Notes: a model not told the origin generated them from the sequence alone. A stretch of DNA of 64,000 nt from Tsuneonella suprasediminis (GCF_003605755.1 NZ_RAHJ01000021.1:110662-174661), one strand, 5' to 3'; positions 41,526 through 50,935 are shown, numbered from the stretch's first letter. Numbers and translations: made by a program.

Positions 41526-42436
41526 GCGACGGCCTGAGCAATGCGGTGATCGCGCCGGGTCGGTTCAAACACTTCCTCGCAATCGACTGGTCGGGTGCGG
41601 TCGGCAAGCGGCAACCGGGCATCGCACTGGCGATTGCCCACGGCGATGGCGGCCCGCCGGTGCTTGTCGATCCGGGCCGCGGATGGAGCCGGAGCGAGGT
41701 GCTGGCGATCCTGCGCGATGCCCTGCCGCCCGATACACTGGTGGGGATGGACCTCGGCATCGCCCTGCCCTTTGCCGATGCGGGCGCGTTCTTCCCAGGC
41801 TGGGAGCATAGCCCGGCCGACGCCAGGGCGCTGTGGGCATTGGTGGATGCAATCTGCGCGGAGGACGAGAACCTCGCCGCCAGCGCATTCGTCCGACACC
41901 CCGAAGCGGCGCGATATTTCCGCCATTCGAAGGAGCATGTGGGCGACCGGTTCCACTTGCCCGATGCCGCCACCCGCGAAGGCCGCTTCCGCCGCGCCGA
42001 ACATGCCCAGCGCGCGCAAGGGGTCCGGCCCGTCAGCAACTTCAACCTCGTCGGCGCGGCGCAAGTGGGCAAATCGACGCTGACGGGGATGCGCCTGCTC
42101 CATCATTTGCGCGGGCACGTACCGGTGTGGCCGGTCGATCCGCTGCCCGCCACAGGTTCGGTGATCGTGGAAATGTACACCTCCATCGCCGCGCAAGGTG
42201 CCGGAGTGCGAAAAGGGGCCAGCAAGATCCGCACGGTGGAGGCGCTCAACGAAGCGCTGGCGCGGCTCGACTGCGCGCCGGTGCGAGGTAGCGGCGCGAT
42301 TGACGATCATTCCTCCGATGCACTGGTCACCGCCGCATGGCTCCGCACTGTGGCGCACGATCCAGGTTACTGGAATCCGGCGGGTCTGACCCCGAAAATC
42401 GCCCGCACCGAAGGCTGGACCTTCGGCGCCCGCTAA
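41522..42436 (+). CDS. uncharacterised protein, RNase H-fold (DUF429-like) suspected
   Basis: 304 residues from a GTG coupled to rarA by a four-base overlap. FLAIDWSGAVGKRQPGIALA (about 18) resembles the first strand of RNase H-like domains (an Asp followed by a short-chain Ser/Gly). Later LVGMDLGIALPF (about 74) and DDHSSDALVTAAWLR (about 261) supply further acidic positions, as in DUF429-like predicted nucleases. The middle VSNFNLVGAAQVGKSTLTGM has only a pseudo P-loop look. No signal or membrane segment. The fold suggestion rests on pattern, not a search. The coupling to rarA makes a DNA-related role attractive but unproven. Confidence 0.6.
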   Translation: MSDGLSNAVIAPGRFKHFLAIDWSGAVGKRQPGIALAIAHGDGGPPVLVDPGRGWSRSEVLAILRDALPPDTLVGMDLGIALPFADAGAFFPGWEHSPADARALWALVDAICAEDENLAASAFVRHPEAARYFRHSKEHVGDRFHLPDAATREGRFRRAEHAQRAQGVRPVSNFNLVGAAQVGKSTLTGMRLLHHLRGHVPVWPVDPLPATGSVIVEMYTSIAAQGAGVRKGASKIRTVEALNEALARLDCAPVRGSGAIDDHSSDALVTAAWLRTVAHDPGYWNPAGLTPKIARTEGWTFGAR

Positions 42437-42472
42437 GCCAGACTGCCCGGAACGACTCCGGAGAAGACTTCC

Positions 42473-44200
42473 ATGAAACGCATCCTGCTTGCCGCCACCG
42501 CCAGCCTTGCACTCGGCGCGTGTGCCACTGTGCCTGCGGACACCGCCACCACTCCGCCGGTACAAGCGGATGCCGCGCAATCGTGGGACCGGTTCACTCA
42601 GGCAACGGTGAAGCGGATGTTCGAAATCGACCCGGCCTTCGCGGTTTATCAGGGCGATCACGATTACGACGGCAAGCTGCCCGACTGGAGCGAGGCGGGA
42701 CTGAACGCACGCGCCGCCTTCCTGAAACAGACGATTGCCGATGCCAATGCCTTCACCGGTTTGAGCAAGGATCAGGCGTTCGAGCGCGACTATCTCGTTT
42801 CCGTCCTGCGGGGGCAGTTGTTTTGGCTGACCGATGCAGATGCGCCGCATAGCAATCCCACCTGGTATATCGGCGGCGGGCTGGACCCGAACGTCTATGT
42901 CAGCCGCAACTATGCCGACAAGGCGACGCGGATGAAGGCGATGATCGCGTTCTTCGACGGCATTCCGAAAGCCGCCGCACATATCCGCGCCAATCTCCGC
43001 ACACCTCTGCCTAAGAGCTTCGTCGAGATGGGCATTGCCGGGTTTGGCGGCTTCGCCGATTACTACAAGGGCGATGCCCGCGCCGCCTTCGCCGATGTCG
43101 ATGATCCGGCATTGCAGGCTCAGTTCAGGGCCTCATCCGAAAAGGCATCGCAGGCAATGGCTGCCCTGCGCGACTGGATGATCGCTGAAAAGCCGAAAGC
43201 GACGACCGATTTCGCTTTGGGCGCGGCGAAGTTCAGCCGAATGCTGAAGGCAACCGAACTGGTCGATATTCCATTGGATCAACTGGAAACAGTTGCGCGC
43301 GACGATCTTGCCCGCAACCGGGCCGCTGTGAAAACCGCCTGTGCTGAATATGCCCCCGGCAAATCGGTGCCCGACTGCTTTGCTCAGATGAATGCGGACA
43401 AGCCCGCCGACGGCCCGGTGGCGGAAGCCCGTCGGCAAATTCCCGAACTGACTGCCTTTGTGAAGCAGCACGATCTCGTGACTATTCCGGGCACCGAACA
43501 GGCATTGGTGGAAGAAAGCCCGCCGTACAACCGGCAGAACAGCGCCTATATCGATCCGCCGGGGCCGTTCGAGAAAGGCGTGCCATCGATCTACTACATC
43601 TCGCCGCCCGATCCGGCGTGGTCGAAGGAAGTGCAGCAGGCCTATATCCCCGGAAAGGACGATCTGCTGTTCACCTCGGTCCATGAAGTGATGCCGGGTC
43701 ATTTCGTGCAATTCCTCCACTCCAACCGCTCGCCTTCGCTGATCGGGCGGCTGTTCGTCGGCTATGGCTTTGCCGAAGGATGGGCGCACTATACCGAAGA
43801 GATGATGTGGGAAGCCGGGCTCGGCGCAGGCAAGCCGGAGGTGCATATCGGCCAGCTCAGCAACGCGTTGCTGCGCGATTGCCGGTTCATTTCCGCCATC
43901 GGGCTGCACACGCAGGGCATGACTCAGGAACAGTCGAAGAAACTGTTTATGGATCAATGCTATCAGGATGAAGGCAATGCCGCACAACAGGCCGCGCGCG
44001 GGACATACGATCCCGAATATCTCAACTACACGCTGAACAAACTGCTGATCCGCAAACTGCGTGACGACTGGACAGCAAGCCGTGGCGGACGGGCCGCGTG
44101 GAAGCAGTTTCACGACACCTTCCTCAGCTACGGCGGGCCGCCCGTGCCGCTGGTGCGCCAGTCGATGATGGAAGAAAAAACGCCAAAGACCGTGTTCTGA
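42473..44200 (+). CDS. DUF885 family lipoprotein, predicted metallopeptidase
   Basis: 575 residues. The signal peptide has lipobox LALGAC (Cys17), so it is exported and lipid-anchored. A large helical body follows. The metal-binding HEVMPGHFVQFLHSNR (about 404) is the HExxxGH pattern of DUF885, a group near M32/M3-type peptidases, with a downstream Glu likely in EGWAHYTEEMMWE (about 432). It probably clips peptides at the cell envelope. GGAGAAG precedes the ATG. A strong hairpin follows the gene before the tRNA. Confidence 0.88.
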   Translation: MKRILLAATASLALGACATVPADTATTPPVQADAAQSWDRFTQATVKRMFEIDPAFAVYQGDHDYDGKLPDWSEAGLNARAAFLKQTIADANAFTGLSKDQAFERDYLVSVLRGQLFWLTDADAPHSNPTWYIGGGLDPNVYVSRNYADKATRMKAMIAFFDGIPKAAAHIRANLRTPLPKSFVEMGIAGFGGFADYYKGDARAAFADVDDPALQAQFRASSEKASQAMAALRDWMIAEKPKATTDFALGAAKFSRMLKATELVDIPLDQLETVARDDLARNRAAVKTACAEYAPGKSVPDCFAQMNADKPADGPVAEARRQIPELTAFVKQHDLVTIPGTEQALVEESPPYNRQNSAYIDPPGPFEKGVPSIYYISPPDPAWSKEVQQAYIPGKDDLLFTSVHEVMPGHFVQFLHSNRSPSLIGRLFVGYGFAEGWAHYTEEMMWEAGLGAGKPEVHIGQLSNALLRDCRFISAIGLHTQGMTQEQSKKLFMDQCYQDEGNAAQQAARGTYDPEYLNYTLNKLLIRKLRDDWTASRGGRAAWKQFHDTFLSYGGPPVPLVRQSMMEEKTPKTVF

Positions 44201-44217
44201 TCGCAAGACCCTCTGGA

Positions 44218-44242
44218 CCTTTGCCGACGAGTACGGCAAAGG
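44218..44242 (+). terminator. hairpin after the DUF885 gene
   Basis: CCTTTGCCG pairs perfectly with CGGCAAAGG around ACGAGTA, 17 bp past the stop and 19 bp before tRNA-Thr. No U-tract. Confidence 0.65.
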
Positions 44243-44261
44243 CCCACCGCCTACACGGCAC

Positions 44262-44337
<76 letters not shown>

Positions 44338-44364
44338 TTTTCAACAAGTCAATCTGGCGACACG

Positions 44365-44661
44365 CTACTCGCAGCCGATCCCGTCGTTATCGCGATCGAG
44401 ATGGCGAGCATATCCCGGATCGCCTCGGCGGACGGGTGCCGCCCCTGCAGCACGAGCGGCGGCGCAGTTCGGATAGTACACGTCCCCCTTCCGCTGCACC
44501 GGCTTCTGCGACTTTCCTGCATTTGGACCACGGTGGCAGTGGCGCCCGCCGTTCTTGCGATCACGATGGCAACCATCAGCGGCAAGGCCACCGGGATGCG
44601 CCTCTATCGGTGTGGCCCATATGACCAATACCGCAACGAGCGGTGAAAGTGCCCGCATCAT
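44365..44661 (-). CDS. small Excalibur-domain protein, exported
   Basis: About 98 residues: a signal-like hydrophobic start (ALSPLVAVLVIWATPIEA), a His/Arg-rich middle (DRKNGGRHCHRGPNAG), and a C-terminal Excalibur domain YYPNCAAARAAGAAP ... HLDRDNDGIGCE with the calcium-loop D-x-D-x-D-G-x-x-C-E. Two adjacent ATGs follow GGGGAGG; the second has better spacing (97 residues). Excalibur domains bind calcium at the cell surface or in extracellular nucleases. The same domain closes the nuclease encoded near 56.1 kb. It converges with tRNA-Thr. Confidence 0.8.
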   Translation of the reverse strand: MMRALSPLVAVLVIWATPIEAHPGGLAADGCHRDRKNGGRHCHRGPNAGKSQKPVQRKGDVYYPNCAAARAAGAAPVRRGDPGYARHLDRDNDGIGCE

Positions 44662-44835
44662 CCCTCCCCAAGAAGTTTTACACCCACGCAATCACTGTAA
44701 CATATTAATTGTGATGGGACGACCACAATATCCGGACAAGTAAGGGTAAGTGCTCACTAATTGATGACAGTATTGCCAGTCAGTTAACTCTTGGCTAATC
44801 CATACCCACCTTAGAACAGGGTGGGGGTTTCACTG

Positions 44836-45495
44836 ATGATCAAGCAATGCACTTATCTGGCCGCATGCCTCGCGGCGGCGTGGGCTGGCAGCGCCAATGC
44901 ACAAGAGGTCCGCTTTCCCGGCTTGCGGATCGAAGCGGTCGGCGGTCTCGACATTACCGGGGCGAAGCTGGCGTATGAAGACACGGCTTTTCCGGCTGAT
45001 AACTTCGCAGTAACCGAAGACACCAACGGCGCCGTCTTCGGCTTTGGCATTGGGTATGACGCCCCCATTGGACAAGGCACATATGTCGGCATCGAAGGCG
45101 GATACGAATGGTCCGACAACGAACGGTGTGAGGCGGTTTATGGCGGTGATTCCGCGTGCTTTTCGCTGAAGCGGAACTATTTTGTTGGCGTTCGCGGAGG
45201 CGGTCGGCTGTCGAGCGCGGCTCTGGCCTATGGCGGTATCGCTTATGTGAATGGCAAGGGAGAAGTAAGCTATTCCGACCCCGCCGCCCCCGGAGACAAC
45301 TTCGCCTATTCCGACAATCGCGGCGGATACCGGGTCAGTCTGGGCGTGGAACAGCGGTTAGGGAAGAATGTCTACGGCAAGATCGAATACCGATACACCG
45401 ATTACGCCGACTACACGTACACCAGCGGCACCGAAACGGCGACGCTCAGCTTCGATCGCAATCAGGTCATCGCTGGGGTGGGGATGCGATTCTAA
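44836..45495 (+). CDS. outer-membrane beta-barrel protein (opacity-like)
   Basis: 219 residues. The signal peptide ends CLAAAWAGSANAQE; the mature part is rich in alternating aromatic/polar strands (YVGIEGGYEWSD, YFVGVRGGGRLSS, YGKIEYRYTDYADYTYTSG) and ends GVGMRF with a terminal Phe, the outer-membrane assembly signal. About eight strands fit an OmpA/Opa-like barrel. Upstream 170 bp are AT-rich for this genome and may hold the promoter. A 15-bp longer GTG start is possible but adds MGVSL before the signal. A hairpin follows. Confidence 0.85.
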   Translation: MIKQCTYLAACLAAAWAGSANAQEVRFPGLRIEAVGGLDITGAKLAYEDTAFPADNFAVTEDTNGAVFGFGIGYDAPIGQGTYVGIEGGYEWSDNERCEAVYGGDSACFSLKRNYFVGVRGGGRLSSAALAYGGIAYVNGKGEVSYSDPAAPGDNFAYSDNRGGYRVSLGVEQRLGKNVYGKIEYRYTDYADYTYTSGTETATLSFDRNQVIAGVGMRF

Positions 45496-45503
45496 ACGAA
45501 ATG

Positions 45504-45541
45504 GGCAAGGGGCGCGGCCTCGTACCGTCACGCCCCTTGCC
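45504..45541. terminator. hairpin between the beta-barrel gene and metY
   Basis: GGCAAGGGGCG pairs perfectly (11 bp) with CGCCCCTTGCC over a 16-nt loop, 9 bp after the beta-barrel stop. It could serve both convergent genes. Confidence 0.75.
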
Positions 45542-45667
45542 GATAATATCACGCGGGAGTGAGAAGAACTCCCAACCTCACCGGGCGATAAGGCTCCCGC
45601 TGATCGGGTAGCTCACCGAGGCCACCGCCCTTCTTCTGCACGAGGAAAGGCGCTGACTGTGCCGAGA

Positions 45668-46957
45668 TCAGATGTTGTTCAGGCCCATTTCGAGGTCTGC
45701 GATAATGTCGTCGATATGTTCGATACCGACGGATATCCGCACGACATCCGGCCCTGCCCCGGCGGCGATCAGTTCGTCGCCTTCAAGCTGGCTGTGCGTG
45801 GTGGAGGCGGGGTGGATGATGAGCGAGCGGGTGTCGCCGATATTCGCGAGATGGCTGAACAGTTTCACGCTGGACACCAGCTTCACACCCGCTTCGAAGC
45901 CGCCTTTCACCCCGAAGGTGAAGACCGCGCCGCCCCGACCTCCGAGGTATTTGTCCGCAAGGGGTTTGTAGCGATTGCCTTCCAGCCCGGCATAGGAAAC
46001 CCATTCAATTTTTTCGTGCCGTTCCAGCCATTTGGCGACTGCCAGCGCGTTGTCGCAATGCCGTTCCATCCGCAAGGCCAGCGTTTCCATACCGGTGAGC
46101 GCGAGCCATGCGTTCTGCGGGGCCATCGCCGGCCCCAGATCGCGTAGTCCCAGAACCCGGCAGGCGGTGATGAAGGCAATCGGCCCGACCGGTTCCAGCG
46201 CATCGACCAGCACCGCGCCGTGATACGACCCGTTGGGTTGCGTCAGACTGGGGAACTTGTGCGCCTGCGCCCTCCAGTCGAACCGGCCCGAATCGACGAT
46301 TACCCCGCCGATCGAATTGCCATGACCGTTGAGGAACTTGGTGGTCGAGTGCGTTACGATATCCGCGCCGTGTTCGAACGGGCGGCACAGGATCGGGCTG
46401 GCCATCGTATTGTCGACGATCAGCGGCACACCGCCATCATGGGCGATATCCGCAATCGCCGCGATATCGGTGACGACGCCACCGGGATTGGCGAGGCTTT
46501 CGATGAAGACACAGCGGGTCTTGTCGTCGATCGCAGCGCGCACATTCTCCGGGTCATCGACATCGACGAAGCGGGTTTCCCAGCCGAACTTGCGAAATGC
46601 CTCGCCCATCTGATTGAGCGAGCCGCCATAAAGCTTGCGCGCGGCAACGATATTGCACCCCGGTTCCATCAGGGTGTGGAAGGCAACCAATTGCGCTGCA
46701 TGTCCGCTGGCCACGCCGAGTGCACCGACACCGCCCTCCAGCGCCGCGATCTTCTTCTCCAGCACGTCATTCGTGGGGTTCATGATCCGCGAATAGATAT
46801 TGCCGAACTGCTTGAGTGCGAACAGATCCGCGGCATGTTCGGCATTGTCGAACACATAGCTTGCCGTCTGGTAGATGGGCGTGATCCGCGCATTGGTCGT
46901 CGGATCGGGTTCGCATCCGGCATGCACAGTCATCGTTTCGAGTTTCAAATCAGCCAT
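45668..46957 (-). CDS. metY: O-acetylhomoserine sulfhydrylase-type PLP enzyme
   Basis: 429 residues of the Cys/Met metabolism PLP family, long MetY type. PLP lysine in THSTTKFLNGHGNSIGGV (about 205). Substrate blocks FGNIYSRIMNPTNDVLEKKI (20; about 55), ALGVASGHAAQLVAF, and TRSLIIHPASTTHSQL near the end. It joins sulfide to O-acetylhomoserine to give homocysteine, the direct route that would use sulfide from CysI. The start is MADLKLETMTVHAG. 68 bp separates it from queF upstream on the same strand; no recognisable SAM riboswitch is in that gap. Confidence 0.92.
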   Translation of the reverse strand: MADLKLETMTVHAGCEPDPTTNARITPIYQTASYVFDNAEHAADLFALKQFGNIYSRIMNPTNDVLEKKIAALEGGVGALGVASGHAAQLVAFHTLMEPGCNIVAARKLYGGSLNQMGEAFRKFGWETRFVDVDDPENVRAAIDDKTRCVFIESLANPGGVVTDIAAIADIAHDGGVPLIVDNTMASPILCRPFEHGADIVTHSTTKFLNGHGNSIGGVIVDSGRFDWRAQAHKFPSLTQPNGSYHGAVLVDALEPVGPIAFITACRVLGLRDLGPAMAPQNAWLALTGMETLALRMERHCDNALAVAKWLERHEKIEWVSYAGLEGNRYKPLADKYLGGRGGAVFTFGVKGGFEAGVKLVSSVKLFSHLANIGDTRSLIIHPASTTHSQLEGDELIAAGAGPDVVRISVGIEHIDDIIADLEMGLNNI

Positions 46958-47025
46958 CGTGTATCCCATCCGGTATGTTATCGAAGTTGCAAGTATCGGT
47001 TATCGCACAGGTGTGAGACGAACGC

Positions 47026-47484
47026 TCATCCCCGCCCGCGATAAGGGGCAACGCCCTGATCGGGCACCCACAGCCCGTCTGGAACAGGGCCGGTCTGCCA
47101 GAATACGTCAATCGGAATGCCGCCACGCGGGAACCAGTATCCGCCGATCCGCAGCCATTTGGGCTGCATCTCTCCGCGCAGGCGATGGCCAATGCCGACA
47201 GTCACATCTTCGTGAAATCCCGCATGATTGCGAAAGCTGGCGAGATAGAGCTTGAGGCTTTTCGATTCGACAATCGTTTCGTCGGGCGCGTAATCGATCA
47301 CGATGTGGGCGAAATCGGGCTGCCCCGTGACCGGGCACAGCGACGTGAATTCGGGCGCGGTAAAGCGCACGCAATACAGCGATCCACGGCGCGGATTGGG
47401 TACATAATCGAGGTTCGCCTCGTCAGGGGAAGCGGGAAGCGGGCTGTTCTGGCCCAGATGCAGGGTTTCGGGTGTGTCGCTCAT
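47026..47484 (-). CDS. queF: preQ0 reductase (7-cyano-7-deazaguanine reductase), unimodular
   Basis: 152 residues, the short YkvM-type QueF. The nucleophilic Cys is in [16 protein letters not shown] (about 53), the signature [19 protein letters not shown] (about 72) holds the substrate Glu, and HEDVTVGIG follows. It reduces preQ0 to preQ1 with NADPH for queuosine in tRNA. No queCDE genes are nearby. It lies upstream of metY on the same strand and may share its transcript, though the pathways are unrelated. Confidence 0.95.
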   Translation of the reverse strand: MSDTPETLHLGQNSPLPASPDEANLDYVPNPRRGSLYCVRFTAPEFTSLCPVTGQPDFAHIVIDYAPDETIVESKSLKLYLASFRNHAGFHEDVTVGIGHRLRGEMQPKWLRIGGYWFPRGGIPIDVFWQTGPVPDGLWVPDQGVAPYRGRG

Positions 47485-47591
47485 GCCGCGCATCTGGCGT
47501 GAATCTTAGCGACAGGCAAGCATACGGTGGACTTGTGCGGTTCAATCCTTATTCAGCGCCAGCCCGCAATTTCGCGCGGCGATCGCTTGAA

Positions 47592-48842
47592 ATGAAAACC
47601 AAAACGCTCCTTTCCGGCATTTGTGCTCTGCTTGTCTCCACCTCGGCTGTGGCGCAGCAGGCGAATCTGCCGCCTCCGTCGCCGGGCGATTTCAGCTTGC
47701 CTCCCGCGCCGACTCCGACGCCGACCGATGTGCAGGGGCCGGTCGATCCGGATGCGCCGTTCGCCACCCAGCCGCGCGCACCCACTCCGACGCCCAGCCC
47801 GACACCGGCCCCGACGCCTGCCCCGACTCCGGCACCCAGGCCGACACCGACTCGCTCTCCGGTTGAACCGACCGGCACATCGCTGCCCCCCCGGTTCACC
47901 CCGGCACCGACTACGCAGCCGAGCGATATCCCCGGATCCGCCGCCAACGCCGCGACCGATGAGATTTCCGATCAGGGCGACAGCAGCGATACGACGATAG
48001 GCGCGTTGCCAGCGACTACGGCGCCCGACGCATCGCCTTCCGTGGCGCCCCAGCAAACCGACAGTGAAAGCAGCGGCGACAATGTCTGGCTATTCGCGCT
48101 GCTCGGCGCTCTCGGGCTGGCTGCGGCAGCGGGTGGGGCCTTGGCATTGCGCCGCCGCAAGAGCGCCGAATCGGTCCCGCTGATCGAGCCTCCGAAAGTC
48201 GCTTCAACGCCCAGCCCTCCACCGCCCAGTCCTCCGGCTCCCAGTCCCCCATCGCCAGAGCCTTCGTCCGATCAGGCGACGATTGGCGCAGTCGTCGCCA
48301 AAACGGTCAAGGCCCGGCCAGACGCAATATCCGTCCCACGCAACACGAAGCCCGCACAGACCTCCGCCGCTCTGCCCGCAATCGATGCGGTGCCGATTTC
48401 GCTCAGCCGCAGCATGATGAATGCCACGCTGACGTTCGAGCTGGTCGTCACCAACCGCAGCGGACGACGGATCGACGGTGTCTCGCTGGAGGCCGATCTG
48501 GTCAGCGCGCACGGGCGCGAACCGGCGGAACGTCAGCTGGCCGACCCGGCCACGCCACTGGTCGCACTGGACAGCACCGGACCCATCGACGCAGGCGAAA
48601 GCTGCACGATCCGTGGCGAAGTGCGCCTGCCGGTCCCGCAAATCCGCCCGCTCGGCAATTCGCCTGACAGGCCCTATATTCCGTTGCTGCGGGTGCGCGC
48701 GCTCCTCGGCGGCGAAGCGCCGATGGCGCGGACATATGTTGTCGGCAAAGTTTCGCCCAGCCAGCGCACACGGGTCTTGCCGTTCCTGCTGTCCGACATG
48801 CCGCAGGTTCACACCGATATCGGGTTCAAGCCGCTCGACTGA
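47592..48842 (+). CDS. membrane-anchored proline-rich protein, uncharacterised
   Basis: 416 residues: signal peptide (LLSGICALLVSTSAVAQ, about 6-22), a Pro/Thr-rich external segment (about 27-110, PTPSPTPAPTPAPTPAP), a single membrane helix (about 165-186, WLFALLGALGLAAAAGG), then Arg/Lys anchor ALRRRK, a second Pro/Ser stretch (PPPSPPAPSPPSP) and a C-terminal globular domain (about 270-416). That domain (SRSMMNATLTFELVVTNRSG, DSTGPIDAGESCTIRGEV) reads like a beta-sandwich. The predicted topology puts the globular domain in the cytoplasm. I know no family name. It is followed by sseA after 30 bp on the same strand. Confidence 0.75.
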   Translation: MKTKTLLSGICALLVSTSAVAQQANLPPPSPGDFSLPPAPTPTPTDVQGPVDPDAPFATQPRAPTPTPSPTPAPTPAPTPAPRPTPTRSPVEPTGTSLPPRFTPAPTTQPSDIPGSAANAATDEISDQGDSSDTTIGALPATTAPDASPSVAPQQTDSESSGDNVWLFALLGALGLAAAAGGALALRRRKSAESVPLIEPPKVASTPSPPPPSPPAPSPPSPEPSSDQATIGAVVAKTVKARPDAISVPRNTKPAQTSAALPAIDAVPISLSRSMMNATLTFELVVTNRSGRRIDGVSLEADLVSAHGREPAERQLADPATPLVALDSTGPIDAGESCTIRGEVRLPVPQIRPLGNSPDRPYIPLLRVRALLGGEAPMARTYVVGKVSPSQRTRVLPFLLSDMPQVHTDIGFKPLD

Positions 48843-48872
48843 TCGCGCACGGGGCGCTACCCTTGCCGGTAT

Positions 48873-49721
48873 ATGGATAGTCTTGTTTCGACCGACTGGC
48901 TGGCGCACGAACTCGGCGCTGGCGATCTCGTTATCCTCGACGCTTCGGCGCATATCCCGGCTACCGGGCGGGACGCGGCTGCGGAATTCGCCGCGGAACA
49001 CATTCCGGGTGCGCGGTTTCTCGATCTACGCAGCCTGACCAATCCCGCTTCGCCCACACTATCGGCCGTGCCCAGCGCAGAACAGTTTGCCGAACGGATG
49101 GGCGCGCTGGGTATCCAGCCCGGCAGCAGGATCGTGCTGTATGACGATAGCTCCGCGAAAACCGCGTGTCGCGCGTGGTTCATCATGCATATGAACGGCA
49201 CAGCAAATGTCGCGATACTCGATGGGGGAATGCCGAAATGGCGCTGCGAAGGCCGCCCCCTCGAAAGCGGCGCGGTTTCCCCGGTATCGTGCGACTATCC
49301 TATACCGGTGCAAACGCCGGAAAAGGTGCGAAGCAAAGCCCACATGCTGGCCAATTGCGCCAGCCACGCCGAACAGGTGATCGACGCCCGCGATGCAGGC
49401 CGCTTCACCGCCCAGACCATCGATACGGTCCACAATCTGCCCGGTGGCCACATCCCCGGCGCACGAAACCTGTGTTATGCCGAACTCTATAACGAAGACG
49501 GAACCCTGCGCGATGACGATGAACTGCGCGCCCGGTTTATCAATGCCGGTGTCGATCTGGATGCCCCGATCATTACCAGTTGCGGCAGCGGGGTGACGGC
49601 ATCGTCGCTGCTGTTTGCGCTCGACCGGCTCGGCAAAACCGACTTCGCGCTTTACGATGGAAGCTGGAGCGAATGGGGCGCTGACCCCGCCACTCCCAAG
49701 GAAACAGGGTACGCAGCCTGA
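48873..49721 (+). CDS. sseA: 3-mercaptopyruvate/thiosulfate sulfurtransferase (two rhodanese domains)
   Basis: 282 residues with an inactive N-terminal rhodanese domain (VILDASAHIP, AEHIPGARFLDL, GSRIVLYDD) and an active C-terminal one (VIDARDAGRFTAQ, GGHIPGARNLCY). The catalytic loop is SCGSGVTASSL with Cys about 239; the CGSGVTA form is typical of mercaptopyruvate sulfurtransferase, against CRKGVTA in thiosulfate sulfurtransferase. Directly followed by metC two bases after its stop, so it joins the sulfur amino acid cluster and probably handles desulfuration products. Confidence 0.92.
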   Translation: MDSLVSTDWLAHELGAGDLVILDASAHIPATGRDAAAEFAAEHIPGARFLDLRSLTNPASPTLSAVPSAEQFAERMGALGIQPGSRIVLYDDSSAKTACRAWFIMHMNGTANVAILDGGMPKWRCEGRPLESGAVSPVSCDYPIPVQTPEKVRSKAHMLANCASHAEQVIDARDAGRFTAQTIDTVHNLPGGHIPGARNLCYAELYNEDGTLRDDDELRARFINAGVDLDAPIITSCGSGVTASSLLFALDRLGKTDFALYDGSWSEWGADPATPKETGYAA

Positions 49722-49723
49722 CA

Positions 49724-50935
49724 ATGGCCAAAGACTCGAAACGCAATCTCAAACCCGCCACGCGCGTAGTCACCGGGGGGCGCCGTGCCGAATGGACCGG
49801 TGCCGTGGTCAGCCCACCGGTCTGGCGCGCCAGCACGCACCTGTATGAAAACACGGCTGCGCTGGAACAGGGTAAGAAAGGCAACGCCGACGGGCGGTTC
49901 TTCTATGGCCGTCGCGGTGCGCCGACCCAATGGGCGCTGGCCGACGCGCTGACAGAAATTGAGCCGGGCGCAGCGGGCACAGTGCTCTACCCCAGCGGTG
50001 TGGCCGCGATTGCCGGGGCGCTGATGGCGGTGCTGAAACCCGGCGATGTCCTGCTGGTGACCGACAATGCCTATGACCCGACGCGTTCGATGGCGACCGG
50101 ATTGCTCAAACGGTTCGGGGTAGAGGCGCGGTTCTTCGACCCGCTCGATATCGCCGGCTTTCCCGATGCATTCTGCGACCGCACCCGCGCGGTGATGCTG
50201 GAAAGCCCCGGCAGCCTGACGATGGAGGTCTGCGACGTCCCTGCCCTTACCGCGATTGCGCGGGACAAGGGCGCGGTCAGCCTGATCGATAACACATGGG
50301 CCAGTTCGCTGGGGTTTACCGCACTCGAACACGGCTGCGATATCGCGATCATGGCGCTGACCAAGCACGTCGGTGGCCATTCGGACCTGATGATGGGGAG
50401 CGCCAGCGCAGCTGAGCCGTGGCATAGCCGCCTGCGTCAGACCGCACAGGCACTGGGCCATGTCGTCTCGCCCGACGATGCTGCGCTCGCCGCGCGCGGG
50501 TTGCGTACTATGGCGCTGCGGCTGAAACAGGGCACCGAAAGCGCGCTGCGGATCGCAACATGGCTCTCCGCCCGCCCCGAGGTTGCCCGTGTTCTGTGCC
50601 CGATGTTACCCGGATCGCCGGGCCACGCGATCTGGGAGCGGGACTTTACCGGTGGCTGCGGTTTGTTCAGCTTCCTGTTGGCCGATGCTGACGAGGCCGG
50701 ACGTGCGCGGTTCATCGATGCGCTGGAATTGTTCGGCATAGGATATTCGTGGGGCGGGTTTGAAAGTCTTGCCATTCCGTTCGATCCGGCACCCAATCGC
50801 AGTGCTACCCCCTGGCCGCCAACCGGATGGGCGGGTGACAAAGCGCTTGGAATCCGGCTATCCATCGGGCTCGAAGATACCGACGACCTGCTCGCCGACC
50901 TTGAGCGGGCATTTGCTGCGATGGAGAACCGATGA
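49724..50935 (+). CDS. metC: cystathionine beta-lyase
   Basis: 403 residues, PLP-dependent trans-sulfuration family. PLP lysine in IMALTKHVGGHSDLMMG (about 213), preceded by DNTWASSLGFTALEHG. The 'YGRRGAPTQWALADAL' block (about 62) and SWGGFESLAIPF (about 345) match the MetC branch, in which the latter region discriminates beta- from gamma-lyases. It splits cystathionine into homocysteine, pyruvate and ammonia. Its stop overlaps the mscS start (ATGA). Confidence 0.92.
   Translation: MAKDSKRNLKPATRVVTGGRRAEWTGAVVSPPVWRASTHLYENTAALEQGKKGNADGRFFYGRRGAPTQWALADALTEIEPGAAGTVLYPSGVAAIAGALMAVLKPGDVLLVTDNAYDPTRSMATGLLKRFGVEARFFDPLDIAGFPDAFCDRTRAVMLESPGSLTMEVCDVPALTAIARDKGAVSLIDNTWASSLGFTALEHGCDIAIMALTKHVGGHSDLMMGSASAAEPWHSRLRQTAQALGHVVSPDDAALAARGLRTMALRLKQGTESALRIATWLSARPEVARVLCPMLPGSPGHAIWERDFTGGCGLFSFLLADADEAGRARFIDALELFGIGYSWGGFESLAIPFDPAPNRSATPWPPTGWAGDKALGIRLSIGLEDTDDLLADLERAFAAMENR

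Noticed and set aside
41516-42982. A 488-codon minus-strand frame opposite the gene after rarA and the DUF885 start
   Set aside because: It opposes two genes whose start-stop overlap and signal peptide are sound; no motif of its own.
46958-47025. SAM-type riboswitch upstream of metY
   Set aside because: The 68-bp gap lacks the conserved pairing and loop sequences of SAM-II, SAM-V or SAH elements that I know.
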